A DNA stretch of 64,000 bases from Bacteroidales bacterium (GCA_021108035.1 JAIORQ010000084.1:21859-85858); one strand, 5' to 3'; positions 1 to 9,847 are shown, counted from the first letter of the stretch. The notes: generated from the letters alone by a model not told the origin. Made by a program: numbers and translations.

Positions 1-3000
1 GATTGTACCGAGTTGTACAAGATCAATCCACTCATAGCTTGAGTTATTACCTTTTGATGCACAGTATCCGGTAGGCGGATCAGTATCTCCCCCTGATCCG
101 GCTGAAACACTGATGTCATCAAATGCCATCCCGTCAGTTGCAATTACATAATTATCATACTGTTGGAATTTAACTACGAAAGTGCTTGTGAGGCTTAAGC
201 CATTCGCTGAAGCTAATTGATCAACATCTAAATCGAATTCATTCCAGACATTATTTGTATAACTTGCACCGTTTAAATCCAGAACTTTTACAAAAGAAGA
301 TCCTCCGTTATCAGAAAAATAAACACCGTCAGATGAATGAGTTTCATCGCTGAAATCTTTCCACCAAAAACTTAAATCAACTTGAGTTTCCCCTGTAAGA
401 TCAAGACCCATCCATGCTTCGTTTGTACAATAATGGCCATTACTTGTAACATCCATTGTAAGATGATAACTGCCGCTGTGAGGCGTATTGGATGTGGTGA
501 GTTGAATTCTTGAGTAACTGTTTGACCCTTGAGTTGACCAGTTGTCATCATATCCGCTTTCAAAACCTGTTGAATACGGAATAGTTGCATAATCACCGCC
601 GCTTGCAGGATTAATTGTAACAGTTGCATTGTCAGAATCAGTTAATCCTCCGTTATCTGTTACGGTTAAAACAGCGGTATAAGAATCGGCAGTTGAATAG
701 ATATGAGAAGGATTCGCACTTGTACTTGTTCCTCCGTCACCAAATTCCCAATAATAATCTGTAATAGTACCGTCACTATCAGATGAACCGGTACTGCTGA
801 ATGAAACGGATACGCCTTCGGTTCCGCTGTACGGCCCGTTTGCTTCTGCAACAGGAGGTACATTTACGGGTCCGGTAAAACTTACCGTATAATCTTCTAC
901 TTCACCGTATGCAAATGCTTCACAAGATGATTGCTCTCCGTTATATTTCATAGAAACTCTCATTCGGGTTGACCCTGAAGCACCTGAAGGAACAGCAATT
1001 GAACCGGTTACAGTTGTTTTACTCATACTTCCTGCATCAAAAGCTAATTCACCTGAATCAGTAAAGTCTCCGTCATTATTATAATCAATCCAAATTTTCC
1101 AGTATTCGTTATAAGTTGTACTTTTAAACCCCGGGGTTAAACTGATATCATACGAAGTTCCGGGTGCAAGTTCAACAGTTGTACCTGTGAAATCAGTATA
1201 ATTTGCAGCACCTGAGTTATTAACAAAGGTTCCGATTTCTACACCTGCAATCCATTCATAGGTAGAATTATTTCCTTGTGAAGTACAATATGATACACCT
1301 GTTGTAGTTGCATTTCCTGTTAATTCAGTTAAATTATAGCAATTATCTGCAGAATTATATTCATAAACTGCAAAATGATAGCTTGTTGCTAAATTTAACC
1401 CTGATATACTTACAGAACTTCCTGTTCCTCTGTATAATACATAATTTCCTGTTCCAATTTGACTTCCCGAACCGAATACAGAATTTGCAGTATAAGAGGT
1501 TTCGGGAACAGGATCTGCATTAACGGCAGAACCTTCATGTGCAACCAACATAACAGCAGTTCCGTTACCGCGAGTCCAAGAAATTGTCATTGAATTATCA
1601 CCTATTGAACTTGCAGAGAAATTACTTGCTTGAGTTGAAGGAGGTGTGCAGCTTGTCGATTCATCAATTGTAAATGCTGCAATACGTGTTCCGTGAGATG
1701 ATGAACTCTTATATTCAGATGAAAACCAAAATGTTTCACCGTCTGACGGATCAATTGAAATATTTGCATAATCTCCCCATCTGTTATAGGACGATTGAGA
1801 ATATTGGCCTGTATAAATATTGGTTTCAGCAATATCCATAGTGTTTGCCGGAGCATTAGAAGTTTGACCGCAATATCTGATGCCGGGATAAGTTGAAGTT
1901 CCGTCTGATACGGAATATCCCATTCCTATTTGTCCCAGATCATTCATAGCAATACTTGCATTCCAACGACTGACATTGTCGGGATTATATGTTCCTTGTT
2001 GAGCAATTGACCAACTTGAACCTGTATTTTCCAACTCATACCATCTGATGGCTGATTCTGTGGATGATTCAGCAATTGTGTGAGTACAAACAATTTTTTG
2101 AGTTCCGCTGAAGTTTCTGTATTGTGCTCTGTACATTAAAACCGTAGATATTCCGTCTAACTTTTGGGTAGTTCCGGGTTGGTGAATGTTATTCCAATCA
2201 CCTGTGAAATTACCGCTGAATGAATTAACATTTATTGTTTGAGTTCGTGCAAATGTAGAATTAGAAGGTATAGTCCAGTTAACATCTAATTCATATATAT
2301 AAAGTGCATCTGCAGGATTGCTTTGACCCCCGTCTGCAATCGTTATGAATTGTCCCGGAGTACCACTTGGAGCCCATGCACCATCATTATCTAAAGGCAT
2401 AATGCAATGAAATCCGTCAAAAGTAGCCGGTCTGTTAGGATTATCAAAACCAATCATTTGAGGATTTGGATCTCCTGCAATCATTTTATCACGTTCAAAT
2501 ACATAAACATCATTACCGCCGCTTGTATTTGTTGCCATATAATATCCGTCTTGCCAAATACCGAATTTCATATAATCCGGTGTATCATCAACATCATAAG
2601 ACCAAGAATACCATGTTCCGGTAGGATCAGCACTTGTTGAAACTGCAATTAACATATAGTCATTAGAACCTCCGAGAGAGAATTCTGCAAAGAACCATCT
2701 GTTAGCATGTTCATCCCACAATACAATAGGATCGCCATCGTTATAACCTGTTCCGGGAAGAGAACTGTCAAATATTGAATTTAAAGCAGAAGGGCCTGCT
2801 ACTCTTACTCCGTCAGATTTATTATAAATGGCATATGTTGTATTAACTACTTGAAAATAATGGTTCGGACCGACTGTTCCGTTACAATCCGGAGGGTATG
2901 AACCGCTGTATTGGCCTGCATAATTTTTATTTAATGCTTTAGAGCTGTTATTTATCCAACCTTGTTCAGTTTGCTCATTTGGATCTACAGGCATTTTATT

Positions 3001-3237
3001 AAAATCCGGTGGTTTTATGTTTGGATTTATTACTCTGCTTCTGTGTTTATTCATATAGAATTCTTCATGTTGATTTTCAAAACCTGTAATAATCGGATTA
3101 TCTTTTAATGGTTTCGAAATTGAAAAACCAATTGGTTTTTTTACAAGGTTCGGTGAAATTTTTTCTTGAGCAAATGCCTCATTAAATATCGCAAATGCAG
3201 GAATTAAAATCAAAAGTAGTAATCTAATTTTTCTCAT
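1..3237 (-). CDS. Large secreted multidomain surface protein (FnIII, GEVED, PKD, lectin-like), C-terminus cut by window edge
   Basis: An uninterrupted frame of 1079 codons runs off the left edge, so the C-terminus is missing. An N-terminal signal peptide ends near residue 24 (IFNEAFAQE). Residues about 30-520 form a non-repetitive region with many W, D, G and N residues that I do not recognise. An FnIII-like domain lies at about 530-643, a GEVED domain at about 650-783 (starts YCTSQG, ends AYGEVEDYTV), a PKD domain at about 790-877 (NGPYSG, YYWEFGDGG) and a MAM/concanavalin-like jelly-roll region at about 880-1050. A second GEVED repeat begins at about 1057 (YCASKG). This architecture is typical of Bacteroidota adhesins and secreted enzymes carried by the type IX system. 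The expected C-terminal sorting domain would lie outside the window. No catalytic motif was found, so an enzyme activity cannot be assigned. Confidence 0.85.
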   Translation of the reverse strand, partial: MRKIRLLLLILIPAFAIFNEAFAQEKISPNLVKKPIGFSISKPLKDNPIITGFENQHEEFYMNKHRSRVINPNIKPPDFNKMPVDPNEQTEQGWINNSSKALNKNYAGQYSGSYPPDCNGTVGPNHYFQVVNTTYAIYNKSDGVRVAGPSALNSIFDSSLPGTGYNDGDPIVLWDEHANRWFFAEFSLGGSNDYMLIAVSTSADPTGTWYSWSYDVDDTPDYMKFGIWQDGYYMATNTSGGNDVYVFERDKMIAGDPNPQMIGFDNPNRPATFDGFHCIMPLDNDGAWAPSGTPGQFITIADGGQSNPADALYIYELDVNWTIPSNSTFARTQTINVNSFSGNFTGDWNNIHQPGTTQKLDGISTVLMYRAQYRNFSGTQKIVCTHTIAESSTESAIRWYELENTGSSWSIAQQGTYNPDNVSRWNASIAMNDLGQIGMGYSVSDGTSTYPGIRYCGQTSNAPANTMDIAETNIYTGQYSQSSYNRWGDYANISIDPSDGETFWFSSEYKSSSSHGTRIAAFTIDESTSCTPPSTQASNFSASSIGDNSMTISWTRGNGTAVMLVAHEGSAVNADPVPETSYTANSVFGSGSQIGTGNYVLYRGTGSSVSISGLNLATSYHFAVYEYNSADNCYNLTELTGNATTTGVSYCTSQGNNSTYEWIAGVEIGTFVNNSGAANYTDFTGTTVELAPGTSYDISLTPGFKSTTYNEYWKIWIDYNNDGDFTDSGELAFDAGSMSKTTVTGSIAVPSGASGSTRMRVSMKYNGEQSSCEAFAYGEVEDYTVSFTGPVNVPPVAEANGPYSGTEGVSVSFSSTGSSDSDGTITDYYWEFGDGGTSTSANPSHIYSTADSYTAVLTVTDNGGLTDSDNATVTINPASGGDYATIPYSTGFESGYDDNWSTQGSNSYSRIQLTTSNTPHSGSYHLTMDVTSNGHYCTNEAWMGLDLTGETQVDLSFWWKDFSDETHSSDGVYFSDNGGSSFVKVLDLNGASYTNNVWNEFDLDVDQLASANGLSLTSTFVVKFQQYDNYVIATDGMAFDDISVSAGSGGDTDPPTGYCASKGNNSSYEWIDLVQLGTI

Positions 3238-3377
3238 TATAAAAGTATTTAGTAAATAAATAATAACTGATAATTTTCAGTGATTGATGAATAATTGATT
3301 GGTTTATTTGCATAACTCTCCCGGAACAGCAAATAATGAAGTTCGGAATTAATGCAATAATATTGGTTACGAAAATT

Positions 3378-3412
3378 TTAGAAGTTTAAATTTATTATAT
3401 TAAACTTCTAAA
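3378..3412. other. AT-rich hairpin in the gap between two secreted-protein genes
   Basis: Arms reading TTTAGAAGTTTAA and its complement flank a short AT loop. The hairpin lies downstream of the protease gene and upstream of the large surface-protein gene, both on the minus strand. It could end the protease transcript, but no clean U-run follows it in that direction. The rest of 3238-3545 is AT-rich non-coding sequence with nothing else recognisable. Confidence 0.35.
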
Positions 3413-3545
3413 AAAACAGGATTTTCATACACTTATCTGATTGTAAAAGGAATTTTAAAATAACAATCAGAAAAGAAAAGTTTTTAATAAGTAATGATTT
3501 TCTCATAATAAATTTCGAAATAAATACAAATGTAAAAAATAAAAT

Positions 3546-4889
3546 TTATTTTACAACATTAATTTTATATCCCGTAAGTTCTTCTTTTGTAGTAACTTGT
3601 TCAATTCTTATGAAGTATTTGCCTGATTTGATGTTATTTAATTTAATAATTTTAAGTTTAGAATCAGAAGAAATATTTAATTCTGATATTATTCCTGAAT
3701 TGCTGAAAACAGAAATTTTAATATCAGTAAGAGGATATTTTGATTCAGAAATTGAAATTGTAATATCTTGTTTTTTTATTGTATTCAGATTAAAGTATAA
3801 CCAATCAATATAATCAATTAAGTCTGCTTTCTTTTTTCCTGTACATATTAAATGAAATGTATGAGTTTGAGGTGTATTGAAGAAAATTTCAGAAGCAATT
3901 TCCCGAGCATCATCAGGTTCATAATAATCAAAGTCAAAATTCTTTGCATTATCAGATCGTGTACTCCATATGTTATTATATTTATTTCTTGAAGCAGTCT
4001 CCAACATAACAGCAATTTGTCCGTTTGTAAAATTATTTCTGCATTCACGATTTTTTGGATAGGACATTATATTATTTGTAGCAGGTTTATATACTTCTCC
4101 GTATTTATCTTTAACATTCCAACCGGTATAATGACATTTATCGTCAGTATATCTTGATAAATTTGGTTCGGCAGGAGTATCACAAAGACCGTCACCTTTT
4201 CTTTCACACATTTTTATATTTGAAGCTCTTATTGTTCTTGTTCTGCTGACAGGTTCTTGTTTAAATTTTATTTTCCAGTATTTATGCGGATGATCCAATC
4301 CGAAGTAATGTCCTATTTCATGGGTGAGAGTTGAACTTGATACACCTTTTGCAATTATTACACCTTTAGTTAATGAATTGAAAGTACCCGAATAATTACG
4401 ATTTAATGAAAAAGTTTTATTCCATTTTAATTTCTCGGCTACATGTACATTTACACAAGCTTTTGAACGTCTTATAAGTGTTTGAAAAGGTGCTTGAGAA
4501 ATATAATTTAATTTAAAAAGTCTGTTCTTATCAATATATTCATAATCAGGCCTTAAATAAAATCTAAAACCGGTATTATTAATTGAATGATAATAATTCA
4601 AATGTCTGATATGATCTTTCACAGCGGTGAGAGATATTCCGTCTTTTCCGTTACTTCTTCTGTAAATCCAAAATTTTACCGGAACTCTGTACAGTATATT
4701 GTTTATACTCGAATCACATTTACAAGAATCAAGAAAATTATTCAGATATTTATTATTATTAATCCGCGGTTTCCTTTTTAAATTAATAATATTATCGTCA
4801 AAACCGCATAATTCATCTTGAATTATTTGTGAATTTGATAATAACGGAATACAAAAAAAAATCAGTAATAAGTATTTTTTAAACAGCAT
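3546..4889 (-). CDS. Secreted pappalysin-type (M43-like) zinc metalloprotease
   Basis: The 447-residue protein has a signal peptide (residues 1-20, hydrophobic FKKYLLLIFFCIPLL). The zinc-binding metzincin signature HEIGHYFGLDH lies at about residue 190 and fits HExxHxxGxxH. Further on come CDTPAEPN and a cysteine-rich stretch, then a Met-turn in NNIMSYP at about residue 272, followed by NFTNGQIAVM. This order is that of M43 cytophagalysin/pappalysin proteases. The last 110 residues resemble a small beta-sandwich pre-peptidase-like domain (GKYFIRIEQV), often found at the C-terminus of secreted proteases. It stands alone, so its role is probably extracellular protein breakdown. The target is unknown. 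Confidence 0.85.
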   Translation of the reverse strand: MLFKKYLLLIFFCIPLLSNSQIIQDELCGFDDNIINLKRKPRINNNKYLNNFLDSCKCDSSINNILYRVPVKFWIYRRSNGKDGISLTAVKDHIRHLNYYHSINNTGFRFYLRPDYEYIDKNRLFKLNYISQAPFQTLIRRSKACVNVHVAEKLKWNKTFSLNRNYSGTFNSLTKGVIIAKGVSSSTLTHEIGHYFGLDHPHKYWKIKFKQEPVSRTRTIRASNIKMCERKGDGLCDTPAEPNLSRYTDDKCHYTGWNVKDKYGEVYKPATNNIMSYPKNRECRNNFTNGQIAVMLETASRNKYNNIWSTRSDNAKNFDFDYYEPDDAREIASEIFFNTPQTHTFHLICTGKKKADLIDYIDWLYFNLNTIKKQDITISISESKYPLTDIKISVFSNSGIISELNISSDSKLKIIKLNNIKSGKYFIRIEQVTTKEELTGYKINVVK

Positions 4890-5090
4890 ATATTAGATTA
4901 ACAAATAAAAAATAAAATGCCCTAATAAGGCAAAGATAAAAAATTTAAGGTTTAAAGTTCAAAGTTTAAAGTTTTCTGCCGGCAGACAGAAAAATTTAAG
5001 ATTTATAAAAATTGAAAAACAAATTTTGAATTCATCTGAATTTTTTGCAATTTTACTTTTTTTAAAAAATAATCTATAAAATTATTAATT

Positions 5091-5840
5091 ATGAAAAGAA
5101 TTACAATAATATTTTTACTGACACTATCAATCGGATTTTCATCTTGTGATATTCTTCAACAAATTGTTGATGATGCAGGCGGCGGAACCGGATTAACTGA
5201 TTCGGAAATTATTGCCGGTTTAAAAGAAGCATTAATTGAAGGAACAGTCTCTTCCGTAAAGGTATTAAATGCTACCGACGGCTATTTTAAAGATAATGCA
5301 GTTAAGATATTATTACCGCCAGAAGCAAATGTAATTGTTGAAAATATTCAAAAAGTTCCCGGAATAGGTCAAAAAACAATTGATGATCTTGTATTTAAAA
5401 TAAATCGTGCTGCCGAAGATGCAGCATCAGAAGCAAAACCCATTTTCATTGATGCCGTTAAATCAATGACTATTCAAGACGGAATGACCATCTTAAAAGG
5501 GAGTAACACAGCAGCAACGAACTATTTAAAAAGTAAAACATATAATAAACTTGTTTCGAAATTTGCGCCGAAAATTAACACATCATTAAATAAAAAATTG
5601 GTAGGTAATGTATCTGCCGGCAGTGCTTGGACAAAAACTACTTCTTTATATAACAAAGTTGCCCCGATTATAGGAAAACCTAAAGTAACTACTGACCTTG
5701 GAGCCTATGTAACCAAAAAAGCATTAAACGGTTTATTCTTAAAAGTAGGAGAAGAGGAAAAAAAGATAAGAGCAAATCCTTATGCATATGTAAGCGAAAT
5801 TATTAAAAAAGTATTCGGATATGCTAAAAAGAATTTTTAA
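5091..5840 (+). CDS. DUF4197 family lipoprotein
   Basis: The 249-residue protein has a lipoprotein signal (hydrophobic residues 5-17, then the lipobox FSSC with Cys at about 19). The mature part begins with an acidic, glycine-rich tether (DDAGGGTG), which in Bacteroidota often favours surface or outer-membrane placement. The body (LTDSEIIAGLKEALIEG to the C-terminal KKVFGYAKKNF) is that of the DUF4197 family. The function of this family is unknown. The gene is single, followed by a clear terminator. Confidence 0.85.
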   Translation: MKRITIIFLLTLSIGFSSCDILQQIVDDAGGGTGLTDSEIIAGLKEALIEGTVSSVKVLNATDGYFKDNAVKILLPPEANVIVENIQKVPGIGQKTIDDLVFKINRAAEDAASEAKPIFIDAVKSMTIQDGMTILKGSNTAATNYLKSKTYNKLVSKFAPKINTSLNKKLVGNVSAGSAWTKTTSLYNKVAPIIGKPKVTTDLGAYVTKKALNGLFLKVGEEEKKIRANPYAYVSEIIKKVFGYAKKNF

Positions 5841-5847
5841 ACACTTT

Positions 5848-5873
5848 ACCGAGGATTTTATTCTCGGTTTTTT
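5848..5873 (+). terminator. Intrinsic terminator after the DUF4197 gene
   Basis: The stem ACCGAG/CTCGGT has a 9-base AT loop and is followed by six T residues. It lies 8 bases after the stop codon. Confidence 0.8.
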
Positions 5874-5884
5874 ATTTAAATAAA

Positions 5885-5935
5885 AGCCGCGAATACACGA
5901 ATAAACCTGCCTACAGGCAGGCAGGCAGGCAATTA
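5885..5935. repeat. GGCAGGCA microrepeat
   Basis: A short GC-rich block (CCTGCC then repeated GGCA units) sits in an otherwise AT-rich spacer. Part of it (CCTGCCTACAGGCAGG) is palindromic. A related sequence (CTGCCGGCAGACAG) occurs near 4976-4990. Blocks of this kind are dispersed intergenic repeats in some Bacteroidota. Confidence 0.5.
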
Positions 5936-6000
5936 AGCACTAAACACTCTTTGTTTCAGTAAAAGACTGACATATAACAATATAACTAAATTATTTTCGA

Positions 6001-7317
6001 ATGAAAAAAGATACACCAATTGATTCAAATGTAGTAAAAAGAATTTTAAGTGAAATGCCTTTTGATGATATAGGGGATGCTTCTATAAGAGAAATTGTCA
6101 GATTAGCCGGTATGATAGAAGAAGAAACCGGAGAGAAATATATCAGAATGGAAATGGGTGTTCCGGGCATTGATGTGAGGGAGATAGCACTTGAAGCGGA
6201 GATTAAAGCTTTTAAAGCAGGTTATGCATCGAAATATGCACCAATTATTGGTATAGCTCCCTTAAAAAATGAGATATCAAGATTTGTTAAATTGTATTTA
6301 GATATTGATATTGATCCTGAATATTGTTTTACATCTGTTGGTTCGGCTCAAGGAAGTATTGCTTTATTTATGGTAGCAAACAGGACATATACTAATCGCA
6401 GAGGAGTATTATTTATTGATCCGGGGTTTCCTGTTCAAAAACTGCAAATTAAAGTTTTGGGATATGAATATGATACTTTTGATGTTTTTAATTACAGAGG
6501 CAAAAAACTTAAAGCAAAATTGGAAGAATTCATTGTTGAAAAAAAAATCAGTTCCATTTTATATTCAAATCCAAACAATCCTGCATGGATAAGTTTTACT
6601 GAAGAAGAATTGCAAATTGTCGGAGAACTTGCTACAAAACATAATCTTGTAATAATAGAAGATTTGGCATATTTCGGTATGGATTTCAGAAAAGATTATT
6701 CAATTCCGGGCAAAGCTCCATATCAGCCTACAGTAGCAAGATACACAGATAATTGGACGATGCTTATCTCAAGCTCAAAGGCTTTTAGTTATGCAGGACA
6801 AAGAGTTGGTATGTTGGTTGTTTCAGAAAAACTTTATAAAAGTAAATTTCCTGATTTAAAACGTTTCTTTTCAACTGAACAATTCGGACATTCATTAATT
6901 TATAATGCATTATATACACTTTCTGCAGGAGTCTCTCATACACCGCAATACGGCTTAACAGCATTACTGAAAGCAGTTAATGACGGAGATTATAATTATC
7001 GTGATGATGTAAAGATATACGGAGAACGTGCAAAAGTTATGAAAAAGATGTTTTTAAAATACGGGTTTAAATTTGTTTATGATAATGATTTGGGAGAGCC
7101 TATTGCTGACGGATTTTATTTTACATTTTCGTATCCCGGAATGACCGGAAGTGAGTTGTTAGAAAATTTAATATATCACGGTATTAGTGCTATTGCATTG
7201 CAAACAACCGGAAGTGAAAGACATGAAGGCTTACGTGCCTGTGTGTCGCAAGTTGGTAAAGAACTGTTTCCTTTATTAGAGGAGAGACTTAAGAAGTTTC
7301 ATGAGAACTTTGGGTAA
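6001..7317 (+). CDS. PLP-dependent aminotransferase, class I/II
   Basis: The 438-residue protein has the fold type I aminotransferase landmarks: substrate loop YASKYAPIIGIAPLK, cofactor-binding SVGSAQGSIALF, YSNPNNPAW, IIEDLAYFGMDF, and the Schiff-base lysine in SSSKAFSYAGQRVG. The arginine that binds the substrate carboxylate is probably in EGLRACVS near the C-terminus. The length is normal for the class. The preferred amino acid cannot be read from sequence alone, and no neighbouring pathway gene helps. It is convergent with the flavin reductase gene, with a long hairpin between them. Confidence 0.85.
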   Translation: MKKDTPIDSNVVKRILSEMPFDDIGDASIREIVRLAGMIEEETGEKYIRMEMGVPGIDVREIALEAEIKAFKAGYASKYAPIIGIAPLKNEISRFVKLYLDIDIDPEYCFTSVGSAQGSIALFMVANRTYTNRRGVLFIDPGFPVQKLQIKVLGYEYDTFDVFNYRGKKLKAKLEEFIVEKKISSILYSNPNNPAWISFTEEELQIVGELATKHNLVIIEDLAYFGMDFRKDYSIPGKAPYQPTVARYTDNWTMLISSSKAFSYAGQRVGMLVVSEKLYKSKFPDLKRFFSTEQFGHSLIYNALYTLSAGVSHTPQYGLTALLKAVNDGDYNYRDDVKIYGERAKVMKKMFLKYGFKFVYDNDLGEPIADGFYFTFSYPGMTGSELLENLIYHGISAIALQTTGSERHEGLRACVSQVGKELFPLLEERLKKFHENFG

Positions 7318-7432
7318 GGTTAGGGTTAAAGTCTGTTTAATAAGTTAAGTTGGCTCTACTGTTATTTTAACGGGTAATTGATAAATGCGATAATGCTTAA
7401 ATGCTATTAGTGTTCTGTGATCTTTTAGATTA

Positions 7433-7462
7433 ACCTTTAAGCGGTTACAACCGCTAAAAGGT
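7433..7462. terminator. Long hairpin between convergent genes
   Basis: Two 14-base arms (ACCTTTAAGCGGTT and its near-complement, one mismatch) are separated by two bases. They lie between the convergent aminotransferase and flavin reductase genes. The hairpin probably acts as a two-way terminator or RNA-end stabiliser, but no T-run follows it directly. Confidence 0.5.
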
Positions 7463-7497
7463 GGAGTGAAAATGTTTGCTTTTTAGCTAAACTGTAA

Positions 7498-8079
7498 TTA
7501 TGACTTATCTTTCTTGACCGAATATCCGAAATGACCGATTCTTTTTCCTAATATATAATAATAACTGTGAGAATAAGCTAACAAATTTGCCTTATCCAAT
7601 CTTAATTTATTTGTTCTCGGATCAAGAAGTTTTTCATCAATATTAACATTTACAACATCGGCAATAAACATATCATGTGAACCGAGCGGAATGATTTGTT
7701 TTACTTTGCACTCAATATTTACAGGGGATTCTCCAATTAAAACTGTATTTATTTTTCTTGCCGGAACAGGAGTTAAACGGCTTTCTTTGAATTTATCTAT
7801 ATTTTTTCCTGATTTAACACCATTGAAATCAGTTGCATAAGCTAATTTGTCAGTTGTTAGATTTACTACAAATTCCATATTTTTTTTTATGATATTATAT
7901 GAATGTCTTTCCGGACGAACTGATATATACAACATCGGCGGATTTGTGTTAATAGTACCTGTCCATGAAATAGTAATGATGTTATATTCATCAGGTGTAG
8001 AACCGCAACTTACCATAACGGCAGGTAAAGGGTAAAGCATATTTCCGGGGTTCCATTCTATTTTGTTTATTTGTTTCAT
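7498..8079 (-). CDS. Flavin reductase-like (FMN-binding split barrel) protein
   Basis: The 193-residue protein has the features of the flavin reductase-like family: PAVMVSCG, NIITISWTGTINTNPPMLYISVRP, then RHSYNIIKKNMEFVVNLT and GSHDMFIADVVNVNID. Members bind FMN in a split-barrel fold and act as NAD(P)H:flavin oxidoreductases or related flavoproteins. No partner oxygenase is adjacent. The start at 8079 gives the normal N-terminus, in which a short lead precedes the proline-rich strand. Confidence 0.85.
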   Translation of the reverse strand: MKQINKIEWNPGNMLYPLPAVMVSCGSTPDEYNIITISWTGTINTNPPMLYISVRPERHSYNIIKKNMEFVVNLTTDKLAYATDFNGVKSGKNIDKFKESRLTPVPARKINTVLIGESPVNIECKVKQIIPLGSHDMFIADVVNVNIDEKLLDPRTNKLRLDKANLLAYSHSYYYILGKRIGHFGYSVKKDKS

Positions 8080-8084
8080 CTGTT

Positions 8085-8315
8085 TTACATTGTTACATTG
8101 TTGAATTGTTTCATTGCTTTTTTGATAAAGGAAATCCTCCTCTTAACTTGTGAGTTTCCAAACTTACTTTTGAATTCTTTTGCAAGTTGTTTTGCCAATG
8201 TAGTTTTTCCGCATTGCCGAGGAACTGTAATTCCGACAACAGGAAAATAATTGGTTAATAGTGATTTTATTTTTTTTGAGTGTATCTTATAATCTGTCTG
8301 TGAATATCTGTCCGG
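8085..8315 (-). pseudogene. Remnant of a DUF4143-type AAA ATPase
   Basis: A frame without a plausible ATG encodes a Walker A segment (PVVGITVPRQCGKTTLAKQL) typical of DUF4143/AAA_14 ATPases, then runs out after about 75 codons. In the neighbouring frame just downstream, the sequence reads HKLRGGFPLS, matching the KGGFPLSLL stretch that lies about 120 residues further on in the intact relative at 8609-9775. The two pieces are therefore joined by a deletion with frame loss. The rest of 8316-8608 is AT-rich with nothing supported. Confidence 0.65.
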
Positions 8316-8608
8316 TTAGAACCTAAATTTCACGCTAAAATTATAAACATTTTATAAAATTTAAATATATTGAGTTGGTATTTTGTAATTTTACTAAGCA
8401 TATTGCCTTTGTTTTTTGTCATATTATGATGATTATTGGCTTGGTTTTTTTGTAAAATATTATAATATTAATATATATCCTTTATATTCGGTTGATAATA
8501 TTGTAAGTTTATGATTTTTAAATAAAAACAGAGGTTTAACAAATAAATATATATAGTCTTTTCTAAATTTGAATATTATACTATTTCTTTCATCTTCACT
8601 CCCAAAGT

Positions 8609-9775
8609 TTACCAAACTCTTTTTGATAGATTTTTCAGGCATAGAAATTCATTAATCGGATATACCCACACATTATTTTTATATGGATAGGCTGTTTTTA
8701 TCGGAGCAATAATAAATGCTTTGTCTGTTTTTAAATCTTCAAGAGCATTCCAAAAGCCTTTTGAAACAGACGGACTTGACGATGTTTTAAATTCTATTGC
8801 TATTTTTTCATTTGCTTTTGTTAATACCAAATCTATTTCGTTGCCGTTTGAAGTTCTGTAATAAAAGGCTTCCCAATTTTTGAATGTATTAATAATATTT
8901 TCAATGCACAGCACTTCCCATGAACTGCCGAAAACAGGGTGTGTAAATAATTCGTTATAATTATTTATATTTAATAATGAATTTAATATTCCCGTATCTC
9001 TAATGTATATTTTCGGACTTTTAATAAGTCTTTTTTTTATATTGATATGAAACGGTTGTAATATTCTCAACATATATGTACCGGAAAGTATGTCAATGTA
9101 TTTTCTTATAGTAGTGTCGCTATATCCCATAGAATTAGATAATTGAGAATAATTTAGCGTTTGTCCGTTAAGATGTGCAATCATTTTCCAAAGCCTGTTT
9201 AAGGTTTCCGGCGGAATGTTAAACCCGAAATTACGTAAATCTCTTTCAAGGAAAGTCAAAATAAAGTTCTTTCTCCAATTATTACTTAACTCATCATCTG
9301 CGGCTAAAAGACTTAAAGGAAAACCGCCTTTTTGCCAATAATTTTCTAAGCTGTATTTATCTGATATTTCGGAAAGTAAAAACGGAGATAATTCAAAATA
9401 GGCAATTCGTCCTGCTAAACTTTCCGATGATTGTCTTAGCAAATCCGGAGATGCTGAACCTGTAATTAAGAATTTATTATTATACTCATTGTCGTCAATT
9501 ATACTTCTTAGAACGGGAAATAAATTAGGCATTAGTTGAATTTCGTCAAGACAAATTAGTTTATTATTATTTATTTTGAAAAAACTTTCAGCATCAATCA
9601 GCATATTTTTATCCGATGGCTTTTCTAAATCAAGATAAAGAGCAGTTTTATAGCTTTGTAATATTTCCTTTGCAAGAGTTGTTTTGCCTGTTTGCCTTGC
9701 TCCGAGAATTGCTGTAACCGGGTTTGAATTCAGGCTTTTCTCAATATTTATTGTTATTTGTCTTTTATAAAACAT
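8609..9775 (-). CDS. AAA_14/DUF4143 family ATPase
   Basis: The 388-residue protein has an N-terminal P-loop ATPase domain (Walker A LGARQTGKTTLAKE at about 25; Walker B region LICLDEIQLMPNLFPVLRSI; sensor FLITGSASPDLL) and a C-terminal DUF4143 nuclease-like domain. The latter contains FYYRTSNGNEIDLVL and IAIEFKTSSSPS, an E-x-D...ExK arrangement like that of PD-(D/E)XK nucleases. Such proteins are common, often horizontally acquired and of uncertain role; links to defence or toxin biology are only suspected. A decayed relative lies immediately downstream, so this locus has seen repeated insertion or duplication. Confidence 0.85.
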   Translation of the reverse strand: MFYKRQITINIEKSLNSNPVTAILGARQTGKTTLAKEILQSYKTALYLDLEKPSDKNMLIDAESFFKINNNKLICLDEIQLMPNLFPVLRSIIDDNEYNNKFLITGSASPDLLRQSSESLAGRIAYFELSPFLLSEISDKYSLENYWQKGGFPLSLLAADDELSNNWRKNFILTFLERDLRNFGFNIPPETLNRLWKMIAHLNGQTLNYSQLSNSMGYSDTTIRKYIDILSGTYMLRILQPFHINIKKRLIKSPKIYIRDTGILNSLLNINNYNELFTHPVFGSSWEVLCIENIINTFKNWEAFYYRTSNGNEIDLVLTKANEKIAIEFKTSSSPSVSKGFWNALEDLKTDKAFIIAPIKTAYPYKNNVWVYPINEFLCLKNLSKRVW

Positions 9776-9800
9776 ATTGTAAATTTTAACAAAGATAAGA

Positions 9801-9847
9801 ATAAACTATGTAATTTCAAATCTTAAGTTTGGAATTACATAGTTTAT
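9801..9847. other. Perfect 15-base inverted repeat
   Basis: The arms ATAAACTATGTAATT and their exact complement flank a 17-base loop. The repeat lies just upstream of the DUF4143 ATPase start and 120 bases after the phosphatase gene on the same strand. It may be an operator for the ATPase or a terminator for the phosphatase. No T-run favours the second. Confidence 0.5.

Noticed and set aside
8460..8642. Lysine-rich 60-codon frame after the DUF4143 ATPase
   Set aside because: AT-rich low-complexity sequence that overlaps the ATPase end; no promoter, no recognisable motif.
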